A DNA stretch of 64,000 nucleotides from Arcobacteraceae bacterium (GTDB lineage: Bacteria > Campylobacterota > Campylobacteria > Campylobacterales > Arcobacteraceae). The notes under the pieces were generated by a model. That model was not told where the DNA came from. It saw only the letters and a list, made by a program, of their open reading frames with translations, and made no database searches. Shown piece after piece: positions 26,321 to 35,662 of the stretch (position 1 is its first letter; each line of letters starts with the position of its first letter). Location: assembly GCA_023229945.1 (NCBI GenBank), contig JALNYH010000004.1, positions 70,558 to 134,557 of the forward strand, in the 5' to 3' direction. The position numbers and the translations under genes were made by a program.

Positions 26321-28221
26321 AATCTATATTCCATTTCCAAATAAAATGTTCGCCCATCTTGTGGATAATACTTTTCACCGCTAGAATTAGTATACATTAT
26401 ATCTTTGTATTTTTTATCAAATAGATTATTGATTTTAAATGACAAGTTAATATTTTGTATCCAATCTTGAGATAATAGGTTTAGATTGACTACCATATGA
26501 GATTTAACTTTATCATATTCTGAGTCAAGTCTTGAACCTAGATACAAAACTTCAAGACCGCTTTGGAGTTTTTTACCTAAAAGAGGTCTTGATAAATGAA
26601 GCTTAGCCATATGGGTAGGAACATTTATTAATGATTTTTTATCCTCTACTTCATAGGCTTTTTGATATGTATAACTAGCCTTTAGATATACATCATTATC
26701 AAAATATTTATTTATTTCAGTTTCAAAACCTTTAGCGTCTATATCAGAAACATCATACCAAAATAAACGGTCATAGATACTATAACGATACAAAGATGCA
26801 AGGAGTCTCGTATCATCAATTGTATGTTCTATCACAAATTCTGTTTTTTTAGCTTTTTCTGTTTTATTTTCCACATATTCATAAACAGTCGGTTGACGAC
26901 TTGTTTTACTAGTAGAGAGTTTGAGAGAAGTATTGTTTTGAACCTGCCATATAAGCGATATTTGTGGACTTATAAGTTTTTGCGTATTTGTATTTACTTT
27001 TTCATATCTAATACCGTAATTTAAATTCAAATTATCCAACATAGCATAATCATCATAGATATATGTACTATATGTTTTTTTGGGAGTATATGTATAGTTG
27101 TCTATCCCATCATCATAAATGATATAATCATTAAATCTATAATCATGACGATAGTCACTCCCTATAGATAATGTATGTTTATCAAACCATGTTCCTATAA
27201 GCTTGAAATCATACCCATACCACTTAGCCTTTACACCAAACGGCTCAAAACTATTAGTGAAATCTTTGAAATCATAAAAATATTGTCCATACCACACCGA
27301 TGTAGAAAATTTTGTATTTTTTGATATATCTGCGTCATACTTCAAACGGACAAAACTGTTTCTATCTTGATGTTTGAGAGGAAGATTTGTATCTACATTC
27401 ATACTAGGATATGCAGGTTTTTGTTTTGTATGTGATACCAAAGCACCTTCTAAGGAGAGATTTTTATAAGATGTTTTGAGAAACATACGATAATTTTTGG
27501 CATCATTATTGGTATTTGAGACTTTTTGACCGCCTGAGCCATAAGTAAAATCTCTTCCAGCAGTATTCAAATCTGATAAAGAAAAAAGAACATCCGCACC
27601 ATTATCCAAAACATGCCCAAAAGTAACTCGTCTAGTTTTGGTGTTGTGACTGCCATAACCATAAGCTATGTTGGTACCGTTTATATCACTCCCTTTTTTT
27701 GTTATTATATTTATAACACCTAGCAAGGCATTGCTTGTGTAACCTGCTGAACTTCCACCAGGTATATACTCTACTCTCTCAATCAAGGATACATCTAATA
27801 AGCCATCATTTTCAAAAAAAGCCTGACCATAAAAACTATCATTTGCCAAATAACCATCTATCAATAAAACAATTCTACCTGTATAATCTCCAGGTTCTCC
27901 ATATCCACGACCACCCAAAAAAGTATATTCATAATCTTGGAAAGTATGAAGTCCACGCATACTATTGAGAACATCTGCTAAAGTTTTATAACCGAATAAT
28001 TTGATTTCACGGGAAGTTACTACAGATACTGCCGAAGATGCACTACTTATCTGCTCAGCTATTTTACTAGCAGGTATATAATCAGTTTGTAATAACTCTT
28101 CAAAAGGTATTGTTGTAGCATCAAAAGTATTATTTTGCTCTATGGCATAACATGAAACAACAAAAAAGTTACATAACGAAAAGATAAACCATTTTCTATT
28201 ATTTTTCCCTAATTTATACAA
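26317..28221 (-). CDS. TonB-dependent outer-membrane receptor
   Basis: A 634-residue protein with a signal peptide (residues about 10-27), a plug domain (about 55-180: VVTSREIKLFGYKTLADVL, then ERVEYIPGGSSAGY) and a beta-barrel ending in the typical aromatic YLEMEYRF. It is small for a siderophore receptor. It heads an operon with yfiR-like and cyclase genes, so the ligand may also act as a signal. The only plausible start is TTG at 28221, which lies in a long inverted repeat. Confidence 0.88.
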   Translation of the reverse strand: MYKLGKNNRKWFIFSLCNFFVVSCYAIEQNNTFDATTIPFEELLQTDYIPASKIAEQISSASSAVSVVTSREIKLFGYKTLADVLNSMRGLHTFQDYEYTFLGGRGYGEPGDYTGRIVLLIDGYLANDSFYGQAFFENDGLLDVSLIERVEYIPGGSSAGYTSNALLGVINIITKKGSDINGTNIAYGYGSHNTKTRRVTFGHVLDNGADVLFSLSDLNTAGRDFTYGSGGQKVSNTNNDAKNYRMFLKTSYKNLSLEGALVSHTKQKPAYPSMNVDTNLPLKHQDRNSFVRLKYDADISKNTKFSTSVWYGQYFYDFKDFTNSFEPFGVKAKWYGYDFKLIGTWFDKHTLSIGSDYRHDYRFNDYIIYDDGIDNYTYTPKKTYSTYIYDDYAMLDNLNLNYGIRYEKVNTNTQKLISPQISLIWQVQNNTSLKLSTSKTSRQPTVYEYVENKTEKAKKTEFVIEHTIDDTRLLASLYRYSIYDRLFWYDVSDIDAKGFETEINKYFDNDVYLKASYTYQKAYEVEDKKSLINVPTHMAKLHLSRPLLGKKLQSGLEVLYLGSRLDSEYDKVKSHMVVNLNLLSQDWIQNINLSFKINNLFDKKYKDIMYTNSSGEKYYPQDGRTFYLEMEYRF

Positions 28222-28258
28222 TATAATCCCAATTAATAATTAATTTTAGGGATTATAT
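28221..28258. promoter_or_regulatory. inverted repeat over the receptor start
   Basis: Two exact 10-bp arms (ATATAATCCC and GGGATTATAT) are separated by 18 AT-rich bases, ending at the TTG start of the receptor gene. One arm contains TATAAT; the other contains a GGGA that could serve in ribosome binding. This may be an operator or a translation-controlling hairpin. Confidence 0.4.
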
Positions 28259-28445
28259 CAAATCAACGGTCATGTAACGGTCACTTACAATAAGAGCGAG
28301 TGTTGTTTTTTTATTTTATAATATTTAAGTATATTTTTATATTTAATAGTATTCTCTATTAAATGTGATATACTATACTAAATTATACTTAGGTATGTGG
28401 AAAATGCTGAATTTGTAATTTATCTTTTCGAATAAGGAAAATAAA

Positions 28446-28592
28446 ATGCTCGAAAGTATTGCTCTCATCTTAATCATCCTTTGGGTTCTTGGTCTAGTAA
28501 GCTCATACACAATGAGTGGGTTTATTCATGTTCTCTTAGTTATTGCAGTTGTTGTAATTTTGATTCGTGTTATTCAAGGTAGGCGTTTATAA
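28446..28592 (+). CDS. lmo0937/DUF5670-like small membrane protein
   Basis: A 48-residue protein: MLESIALILIILWVLGLVSS, then a second hydrophobic segment and the end IRVIQGRRL. This is the pattern of the widespread lmo0937/DUF5670 family, often linked to stress but without known function. AAGGA lies about eight bases upstream. Confidence 0.75.
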   Translation: MLESIALILIILWVLGLVSSYTMSGFIHVLLVIAVVVILIRVIQGRRL

Positions 28593-28704
28593 CTACAATA
28601 AGAAGTTTTTGTATACATTCTTGACATTACTGTCATAATAAACTAATGAGCTATTTATCAGAGCTTTTGGAGTATATCAAAGTTAATTTTTTATGCTTAT
28701 TGAA

Positions 28705-29295
28705 TTATAAAAAATTTCTCTGGAGTGTTGCTTCAAATTTTTTCAATTCTGAATCTAAATCTAAATCACCTTTGAATACATCATGTACAGAATATGTTTG
28801 GAGTTGTTTAGCTCCACAAAATTGGAATGTTTTATGTACTGCAAAATTAGCTTGATCCACACTTAATCCTTCAAAAAAACCATCTTTATTATCAAACTCG
28901 CAACTAGGACAATTGTAAGTAATACTCAACATGTATTTTTTGTCATTCATTAAGCCACCAGAACCATATTTTTTGGATAAGTCATGTCTACTTCTGCCAT
29001 CATTTGTATATGTGATAGTTCCTGCACCACCTGAGAATATCTCATCAATATATTTTTTTGCTATCCACGGAACTCCCATCCAGTTTGTTGGGTATTGAAA
29101 TAAGATAAAATCAGCCCAAGCAAACTTTTCAAGCTCTTCTTGCACATCATACCCTTTATCTATCTCTGTAAGTTTTACTTCAAAGCCATTGGTAGTAAAA
29201 AACTCTTTTGCTTTTTGAACAAATGCACCATTTAACTTACCCTCAGATATTCCCTCATAGTACTTGTGACCATTAATAATCAAAACATTTTTCAT
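28705..29295 (-). CDS. NAD(P)H:quinone oxidoreductase, MdaB-like
   Basis: A 196-residue flavodoxin-fold enzyme that likely reduces quinones by two electrons and protects against oxidative stress. Visible motifs are LIINGHKYYEGISEGKLN (FAD binding), FILFQYPTNWMGVPWIAKKY and YTNDGRSRHD. The length matches MdaB. It is a single gene between the DUF5670-like gene and the HiPIP gene. Confidence 0.85.
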   Translation of the reverse strand: MKNVLIINGHKYYEGISEGKLNGAFVQKAKEFFTTNGFEVKLTEIDKGYDVQEELEKFAWADFILFQYPTNWMGVPWIAKKYIDEIFSGGAGTITYTNDGRSRHDLSKKYGSGGLMNDKKYMLSITYNCPSCEFDNKDGFFEGLSVDQANFAVHKTFQFCGAKQLQTYSVHDVFKGDLDLDSELKKFEATLQRNFL

Positions 29296-29597
29296 CCTAG
29301 ACCCCTTTGTATTGTCGTTCTATTATTATATTACAATTGTTTGGATTATGCAAAATTTTAATTTAAACAATATCAAAAGAATTTCAAAATAAATAAAAAT
29401 ATTGCAATACATTATTAATTTAAACATTATAGTTTTATATTCATCAAAACTTGCTTGATTGTGTATATTACAATACTTAAATTATTGCAATAAATCATAA
29501 AGCTTAAATAAAATTAAGTTTTAGTTAAGTTTTATTATGTAAATATGATTATGTAGTTGCTTTTAAACGATGGTATTTTTTCGAAAAAGGAAAATAA
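29296..29597. other. AT-rich intergenic region
   Basis: About 300 bases between the divergent quinone reductase and HiPIP genes. It holds several AT-rich stretches that could be promoters for both directions. I see no open frame of note, hairpin or repeat array. Confidence 0.5.
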
Positions 29598-29846
29598 ATG
29601 AAATTAGAAACAAGAAGAGATCTTTTAAAATCTTTAGCAGCACTAGGATTGATGGGCTTTATGACGACCGCGGCTTTTGCCAAAGGTACAAAAAAGCAAT
29701 CTGCATATCAAGATAGCCCAAAAAATGGTGAAACCTGTAAAAATTGTGTTCACTTTCTTTCAAAAACAAATGAGTGTAAACTTGTTGAGGGTTCGATAGC
29801 CTCAGAAGGATGGTGTAATTTGTATAACGATGGTAAAGCTAAGTAA
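29598..29846 (+). CDS. high-potential iron-sulfur protein (HiPIP)
   Basis: A small periplasmic electron carrier. The N-terminus has a Tat-type signal (TRRDLLKSLAALGLMGFM, then AFA). The mature part has four cysteines at 47, 50, 60 and 73, with the last in GWC: the CX2C-X9-C-X12-C pattern of HiPIPs holding one [4Fe-4S] cluster. At 82 residues it fits the family. AAGGA precedes the ATG. It lies 271 bases upstream of the oxidoreductase fusion on the same strand, though a shared transcript is not proven. Confidence 0.9.
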   Translation: MKLETRRDLLKSLAALGLMGFMTTAAFAKGTKKQSAYQDSPKNGETCKNCVHFLSKTNECKLVEGSIASEGWCNLYNDGKAK

Positions 29847-30117
29847 TACAAAGGGTAAAGCGAGTACACATAATATTAAGAGTGAGGGTATCATAAAAAA
29901 TTCCTCTGCTATGAGTTTTTCTTATGGATTAAGCAACTACTTATCCTATCTTTTTAACTAATAATTATAATAAATTATTATTGTTATTGTTAAGTATATT
30001 TTAATGTATCTTAGATAAAATGATTTATAATAGTTATACAAAGCGTATGGAGAGTTGAACATCACAAATTAATAGTTTAGACAAACAATCAATGAACATA
30101 GACAAAAGGATATTTTC

Positions 30118-32643
30118 ATGACACTTAATGAGTTAAAACAGTACAACGGCACAAATGGTACCAAGGCATACATTGCATACAAAGGGGTTGTATATGATGT
30201 GACCCAAAGTGATTTTTGGCAAAATGGTGACCATGAGGGTATCCATACAGCTGGTGAGGACTTGACAGAAGCACTTGCACATGCACCTCATGGGGAAGAA
30301 GTTTTTAAGCGGTTTCCTGTTGTGGGGAAATTGGAAGAAAATGAGGCAAGTGTAAATACTAAAAAAGAACTCAACAACAAAAAGCAGAGCCAAAACAATA
30401 ATAATCAACAAAAATTTCAAGATAAACCAAAAAAAGATACTCCAAAATCTTTAAAAATACAAATAAAAAGTTTATATAAACAATATCATCTTCATTCTAT
30501 GACAGTACATTTTCCTATTGCTTTGCATCTTTTTGCTGCGGTGATAAATGTTTTATTTTTACTAAATCCAAAAGAAAGTTATGAAGTAATCGTTTTTTAT
30601 TCTTTATTTATAGCTACTATAATGGGTGGCGTTGCTATGGTGCCTGGGATACTAAGCTGGTGGGTGAATTATGATTTTTCTACAGCGAAAGCTTTTGTAG
30701 TAAAACTGATTGTTTCTGTGATTACTTTTATTTTAGGAGTAATTGCAATCAATATCTATTATGCAAATCCAGCTTCCATATACGAATACTCTTTTGATGG
30801 GATTGTGTACCATTTTATAGTTCTTATAACAGGGGTCAATGTGATTATACTTGGTTATTACGGTGGAAAAATAACTTGGGGTAATCGTACTAAAAGAGTG
30901 GCAGATGATTCTTTGGAGGCTGTAAATATTATAAAAGAAAAATATGAAGATTCTACGCTTGGCTCTATGGAAAACAGTATCTCTATTTTGATTGGTGGTG
31001 CTGCTGGGACAGGGATAAATACTTTGGAAAAGATATTGATTGAAGCTTTAAAAAAAAGTGGATATTATGTTTTTTCTACCAAAGAGTTTATGTCGAGAGT
31101 TCGAGGTGGGAGTAATACCGCTTTAATTCGTATTTCAAATACTCCCATTTACGCACCTTGTTGGAAAGTGGATATATCCATAGCTATGGATAAATTAGCA
31201 CTAGAGCACATGCACAATAGATGGAGAAAAGATACGATTGTTTTAGCTGATGAATCGTTGAGTAATAATGGAGAAAATATCACAACACTTCCTATTGAAG
31301 AGAGTGCAAAAAAATTTGGAAATATCCAATATGCAAATAGCTATATCATGGGTGTCGTTTTTTCACTATTACAACTTGATAATAAAAATTTATTAGAAAG
31401 TATCTCAACCCATTTTAAAACAGATGATGACAATATTAAAGTAGCAGAATTAGCTTTCAAAGATGGTAAAAAACTCCAAAAACTATTTTCCAAAAAAATC
31501 TCTTCTGAAGATAGTGAGACAATCAATAAACTTCATTTGATGAATGGAACTACTGCTAGTGGTTTTGGATTTTTAGTTGGTGGGTGTAATATGGTCACTT
31601 CCTATCCTATGTCTCCCTCTACTGGAGTGCTTAACTTTATGGCTTCGATGTCAAAACAGTTTGATATAGCACTTGAACAAAGTGAAGATGAGATAGCTTC
31701 TTTGCATATGGTGTTAGGTGGCTGGTATGGTGGGGCAAGGGCTATGACTACCACATCAGGTGGAGGTTTTGCATTGATGGGTGAAGGATTGAGTTTATCA
31801 GGGATGACAGAAACTCCTGCTGTAATATATCTCGCCCAAAGACCAGGACCTGCTACTGGATTGCCGACAAGAAGTGAGCAAGGTGATCTCAATATGGCTA
31901 TTTATAGTGGGCATGGACCATTTCCAAGAGTGGTGTTAGCTCCTGGGAATTTACAAGAGTGTATAGAGTATGGATATTTGGCTTTTGAATTGGCGGATAA
32001 GTATCAAATACCTGTAGTGTTTTTAAGTGACCAATATCTTGCTGATTCTATAAGCATGATAGAGGATATTGATTTTTCCTCTTATGAACAAAAAAGATAT
32101 ATTACCAAAACTTCCAAAGAGTACCAACGATATGAAAATACAGATGATGGAATAAGCCCTAGAGGTATTCCAGATTTTGGGGAGGGTTTAATTTGTAGTG
32201 TAGGAGATGAACACGACCAAAGGGGTCAAATCACCGAAGACTATGCCATAAGGGAACAAATGGTGGCAAAACGAGCTCGTAAAAATGATGAAATACTCAA
32301 AAATACAATAGCCCCAGAGATTAGAGGTGAAGGGAAAATTGCAATTGTTGGTTGGGGTTCTACAAAAGAGATTATCAAAGAGGTGTTAGATAGCTTGGAT
32401 AATGATGATTTAGTACAAGTTCATTTTGCTTGGGTGTATCCACTAGCACAAGAACAGTTACAAGTATTGAAAAAATATGATTTCATTGTGGTTGTGGAAA
32501 ACAATGCTGATGGTGCCTTTGCAAATCAACTCAAACTGCATGATATACAAGTGGATAAACAAATCTTACAATCAAATGGTTTTAACTTTTTTGTAGATCA
32601 ATTAAGTGAAATGATAAAAGATACTCTAAAGGAGCAGTTATGA
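30118..32643 (+). CDS. cytochrome b5 / DUF2231-like membrane / 2-oxoacid oxidoreductase gamma-alpha fusion
   Basis: An 841-residue fusion. Residues 1-72 form a cytochrome b5-like heme domain with candidate ligands His39/His43 and His55/His58 (AHAPHGEEVFKRFPVVG). Residues 73-115 are a polar Asn/Lys-rich linker. Residues about 125-250 hold four membrane segments of the DUF2231 type (HSMTVHFPIALHLFAAV). Residues about 285-455 are the gamma domain of 2-oxoacid:ferredoxin oxidoreductases (LIGGAAGTGINTLEKIL). Residues about 470-690 are the alpha domain (SYPMSPSTGVLNFM, RPGPATGLPTRSEQGDL), and a C-terminal domain follows. Even membrane crossings put heme and catalytic domains on the same, cytoplasmic side. 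The beta subunit gene overlaps by four bases. Met284 could be a former separate start. Electron transfer to heme or quinone is an inference. Confidence 0.9.
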   Translation: MTLNELKQYNGTNGTKAYIAYKGVVYDVTQSDFWQNGDHEGIHTAGEDLTEALAHAPHGEEVFKRFPVVGKLEENEASVNTKKELNNKKQSQNNNNQQKFQDKPKKDTPKSLKIQIKSLYKQYHLHSMTVHFPIALHLFAAVINVLFLLNPKESYEVIVFYSLFIATIMGGVAMVPGILSWWVNYDFSTAKAFVVKLIVSVITFILGVIAINIYYANPASIYEYSFDGIVYHFIVLITGVNVIILGYYGGKITWGNRTKRVADDSLEAVNIIKEKYEDSTLGSMENSISILIGGAAGTGINTLEKILIEALKKSGYYVFSTKEFMSRVRGGSNTALIRISNTPIYAPCWKVDISIAMDKLALEHMHNRWRKDTIVLADESLSNNGENITTLPIEESAKKFGNIQYANSYIMGVVFSLLQLDNKNLLESISTHFKTDDDNIKVAELAFKDGKKLQKLFSKKISSEDSETINKLHLMNGTTASGFGFLVGGCNMVTSYPMSPSTGVLNFMASMSKQFDIALEQSEDEIASLHMVLGGWYGGARAMTTTSGGGFALMGEGLSLSGMTETPAVIYLAQRPGPATGLPTRSEQGDLNMAIYSGHGPFPRVVLAPGNLQECIEYGYLAFELADKYQIPVVFLSDQYLADSISMIEDIDFSSYEQKRYITKTSKEYQRYENTDDGISPRGIPDFGEGLICSVGDEHDQRGQITEDYAIREQMVAKRARKNDEILKNTIAPEIRGEGKIAIVGWGSTKEIIKEVLDSLDNDDLVQVHFAWVYPLAQEQLQVLKKYDFIVVVENNADGAFANQLKLHDIQVDKQILQSNGFNFFVDQLSEMIKDTLKEQL

Positions 32644-33491
32644 GTCAATTATTTGCAAGAGAAAATGTAGATATAGCGTGGTGTTCTGGCTGTGGTAATT
32701 TTGGGATTTTAAAACTGATAAAAGAGGTTTTGGAAGAGTTGTCGGTAGAAAAAAAGAATACAGTCATAGTTTCAGGTATCGGACAAGCGGCAAAAACACC
32801 CTATTATATAGATACAAATATATTTGGGGTGCTTCATGGTAGAGCACTTCCAGTAGCTACTGCTTTGAAGCTTAGTAATACAAATTTAACGGTCATAGCT
32901 GAGGGTGGAGATGGAGATATGTATGGGGAGGGTGGAAATCATTTGATTCATACTATTAGGCGTGATGTGAATATTGTCCATATCGTTCACAATAATATGG
33001 TGTATGGTTTGACCAAAGGACAAGCTTCCCCTACGAGTCAAAAAGGGTTTGTCACGGGTGTACAAGTAAACGGTGTAGTAAATGAACCTTTCAATCCACT
33101 AGCTGTTGCTTTGTCTTTACAAGCAGGGTTTGTATCAAGAGTAAACATTGGTGATATCTCCCATGCAAAAGAGGTGTTAAAAAAAGCTTTTAGCCATAAA
33201 GGATATGCACTTATAGATATTTTACAACCTTGTGTTACTTTTAATAAAACCAATACTTACTCATGGTTCAAAGAAAATAGTTATAAACTGGATGTTTCGT
33301 ATGATAGTAGTGATTTTGATTTAGCTTTGAAAAAAGCTTTTGAATTTATCCCTATGCCTTTGGGTGTTTTATATCAAGATACCTCAAGAGATAATCATTT
33401 CCAAAAACATATACTAGGGGAAAATCCTAAAGCATTATATAGCGTCCAACATGATATACAAAAGCTTCAGGATTTGTTTAATGGGTACTAA
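32640..33491 (+). CDS. 2-oxoacid oxidoreductase beta subunit (TPP-binding)
   Basis: A 283-residue partner of the preceding fusion, carrying thiamine pyrophosphate (GGDGD at 89-93) and normally one [4Fe-4S] cluster. It has WCSGCGNFGILK (Cys15, Cys18), LHGRALPVATALKL, YGLTKGQASPTS and LQPCVTF (Cys198). Related beta subunits have a cluster cysteine in the motif GIGC; here it reads GIGQAAK with Gln49. So three of the four expected ligands are visible. The substrate (pyruvate, 2-oxoglutarate or another) cannot be fixed from sequence. It is coupled by an ATGA overlap. Confidence 0.9.
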   Translation: MSQLFARENVDIAWCSGCGNFGILKLIKEVLEELSVEKKNTVIVSGIGQAAKTPYYIDTNIFGVLHGRALPVATALKLSNTNLTVIAEGGDGDMYGEGGNHLIHTIRRDVNIVHIVHNNMVYGLTKGQASPTSQKGFVTGVQVNGVVNEPFNPLAVALSLQAGFVSRVNIGDISHAKEVLKKAFSHKGYALIDILQPCVTFNKTNTYSWFKENSYKLDVSYDSSDFDLALKKAFEFIPMPLGVLYQDTSRDNHFQKHILGENPKALYSVQHDIQKLQDLFNGY

Positions 33492-33495
33492 TAAA

Positions 33496-35013
33496 TCATC
33501 CCTCTACTAAAAAATTTGCCATCATGGCATGGTCTTCATGTTCAAGGATATGACAGTGATATAAGAAAAGTCCAGGCACCGTGAAATTCATAATAACCCT
33601 AACTGTTTCATTGGGCATCACAAGTACTGTATCTTTCCATCCCTTATCAGTAGGAAAATTTATCTTACCACTTCTATCGAGTACCTGAAAAAGTACACCA
33701 TGTATATGAAAAGGGTGTGCCATGTGAACAGTGTTTTTGATTTCCCAAATTTCAGTAGTACCAAGCTTCACTTTTTGGTCAATTCGATGCATATCGTAAG
33801 GTTTTTTATCGAGTGTCCATACTCCTCCAGCCATAATCTCCATTGTGATTGTCCTAGTTTGAATCGCTTCAGACTCTTTTATTCTTGGGATAATCGCTAG
33901 ATTATTTGGGATTACACTTATGTCTTGAAACTCTTCTGTAATATGAAACTGCATGATATCCATGATAGCATCAAAGCTTGGATAGTTTGCATTCATCTTC
34001 ATGTTGGTTCCCTCTTTAAACCCAAGTGTTTTTAGTATTACCCTATCCCCGACTTGTTTATCTTTGAAATCAACGATAATATCAACCCTCTCTGCAACAC
34101 TCAAAACAACACTATCTACAATTATTGGTTCTTCTAGCAAACCAGCATCAGTTCCTATCAATAAAAACTTCTCAATCGTGTCAAAAGCCAACTTATATGT
34201 TCTCACACTAGAAGCATTTAGAATTCTAAGACGATATTTCCCAGTTTTTACTTCATGAAAAGGAAGTGGCGTAGAATTGACAAGTATCACATCGCCCATC
34301 ACGCCGTTGTGGTCTTGTAAAAAATTTGGGTCTTTATAGAGTAGTTGCCGTTTGTTATCAAATCTTCTATCTTGTATGATAAGAGGTATTTCAAACTCAT
34401 CTTTTGGAAGATTGAGAGACTCTTCATCCTTATTATCTACAATATACAGACCTGACAATCCATGATAAATCTCCTCTCCAGTTCTTCCGTGAGGATGGGT
34501 ATGATACCAATAGGTACCAGCGTTTTGATTGACACTATAGTGGTAATGTTTGATTTGATTTGTCTCAATTGCATCTTTAGGATGTCCATCCATCTCTTCT
34601 GGCACAATAAGTCCATGCCAATGGATGATAGTAGGGTCAGCTAATTTATTGACCAAATTCAGATCAAAGGTATCTCCCTTGCTTATGCGAATTGTGGGAT
34701 TAGGCAAATCTCCTTGAAAAGTCAATACCTCTGTTTTGGCATCTTCAAAAATATTCACTTCACTTTTTTGTGCTGTAAAAACTGGTTTGCTAGCTTGTGG
34801 GAAATTTATTTCAGATGGAATTTTTAGTTTTTGTGAGAAAGGAATAAAATCTTCAGCTAGCTTTTCAACTTGTGGTGAAAGTTTCTCTAAGTCTGAATCA
34901 ATTTCTGGCGGTTTTTGTGATTGTTTTTTATCAGTAGCACCACGGTCTTCACAACCAGCCAACAAATATCCTGCACTAATCACTGATAAGTGTAAAAAGT
35001 ATCTTCTATTCAT
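33496..35013 (-). CDS. multicopper oxidase (CueO/CotA-like)
   Basis: A 505-residue periplasmic enzyme oxidising a metal or phenolic substrate with O2. The N-terminus MNRRYFLHLSVISAGYLLAGC combines twin arginines with a lipobox Cys, so it may be a Tat-exported lipoprotein. All four copper motifs are visible: HWHGLIVPEEMDGHP, YWYHTHPHGRTG, HPFHIHG and the type 1 site YHCHILEHEDHAMM. The Met after the last His is the axial ligand. It converges on the oxidoreductase operon. Copper detoxification is the likeliest role. Confidence 0.92.
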   Translation of the reverse strand: MNRRYFLHLSVISAGYLLAGCEDRGATDKKQSQKPPEIDSDLEKLSPQVEKLAEDFIPFSQKLKIPSEINFPQASKPVFTAQKSEVNIFEDAKTEVLTFQGDLPNPTIRISKGDTFDLNLVNKLADPTIIHWHGLIVPEEMDGHPKDAIETNQIKHYHYSVNQNAGTYWYHTHPHGRTGEEIYHGLSGLYIVDNKDEESLNLPKDEFEIPLIIQDRRFDNKRQLLYKDPNFLQDHNGVMGDVILVNSTPLPFHEVKTGKYRLRILNASSVRTYKLAFDTIEKFLLIGTDAGLLEEPIIVDSVVLSVAERVDIIVDFKDKQVGDRVILKTLGFKEGTNMKMNANYPSFDAIMDIMQFHITEEFQDISVIPNNLAIIPRIKESEAIQTRTITMEIMAGGVWTLDKKPYDMHRIDQKVKLGTTEIWEIKNTVHMAHPFHIHGVLFQVLDRSGKINFPTDKGWKDTVLVMPNETVRVIMNFTVPGLFLYHCHILEHEDHAMMANFLVEG

Positions 35014-35139
35014 ATTGAGTTCCCCCTTTGATATTAGGTTATTCTTTACAATAGTTTCTATTATTTAGAATTATATCATATTTATATAGAGATATTATCA
35101 AAAATTTTTATAATTTATTATAATTATTTGTAATAAATA

Positions 35140-35640
35140 TTAAATATTCTTAAATTCACTTAGCAATCCTATATCCAAAACTCTTTGTCTATTTTTAAAT
35201 ATAGCCATTGCAGTATTCATCTTATCAAAACCGAGTTTGGCATAAAAAGGCTCTTTCCCCATACTTGCAAAAAGGATGATTTTATTGTAGCCTTTTGAAA
35301 ACTCTACTAATTTATTTACAATATCTTTTCCTAATCCAAGTCCTTGAAAATCAGGATGAACTGCCACATCGGCGATATAAGATACATCTACTCCATCAGC
35401 TAAAGCTCGTCCTACACCGATGAGTTTCTCTTTATCATATACAAAACATTTATATATACTATTTTCAAAAACTATTTTTAAATCTTCAGGCTTTTTTTCT
35501 CCTAAAGGTGCGATTTTATAAAGGTTTGAAAGTTCATTCCAATCTACATTGTTTGATTCATAATGCCATTGAAATTGTTTATCAATACTATCTATATTTT
35601 TTCGTACTTCTTCTATTGAATTACATTGAATTGATTGCAA
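35140..35640 (-). CDS. GNAT-family N-acetyltransferase
   Basis: A 166-residue protein with the acetyl-CoA motif VAVHPDFQGLGLGKDIVNKL and the C-terminal YNKIILFASMGKEPFYAKLGF of GNAT enzymes. The start is probably TTG at 35640, with AAGGA six bases upstream. It follows glyA by 22 bases on the same strand. The substrate is unknown. Confidence 0.88.
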   Translation of the reverse strand: MQSIQCNSIEEVRKNIDSIDKQFQWHYESNNVDWNELSNLYKIAPLGEKKPEDLKIVFENSIYKCFVYDKEKLIGVGRALADGVDVSYIADVAVHPDFQGLGLGKDIVNKLVEFSKGYNKIILFASMGKEPFYAKLGFDKMNTAMAIFKNRQRVLDIGLLSEFKNI

Positions 35641-35662
35641 TTTGAATCCTTAGTTACTTATA

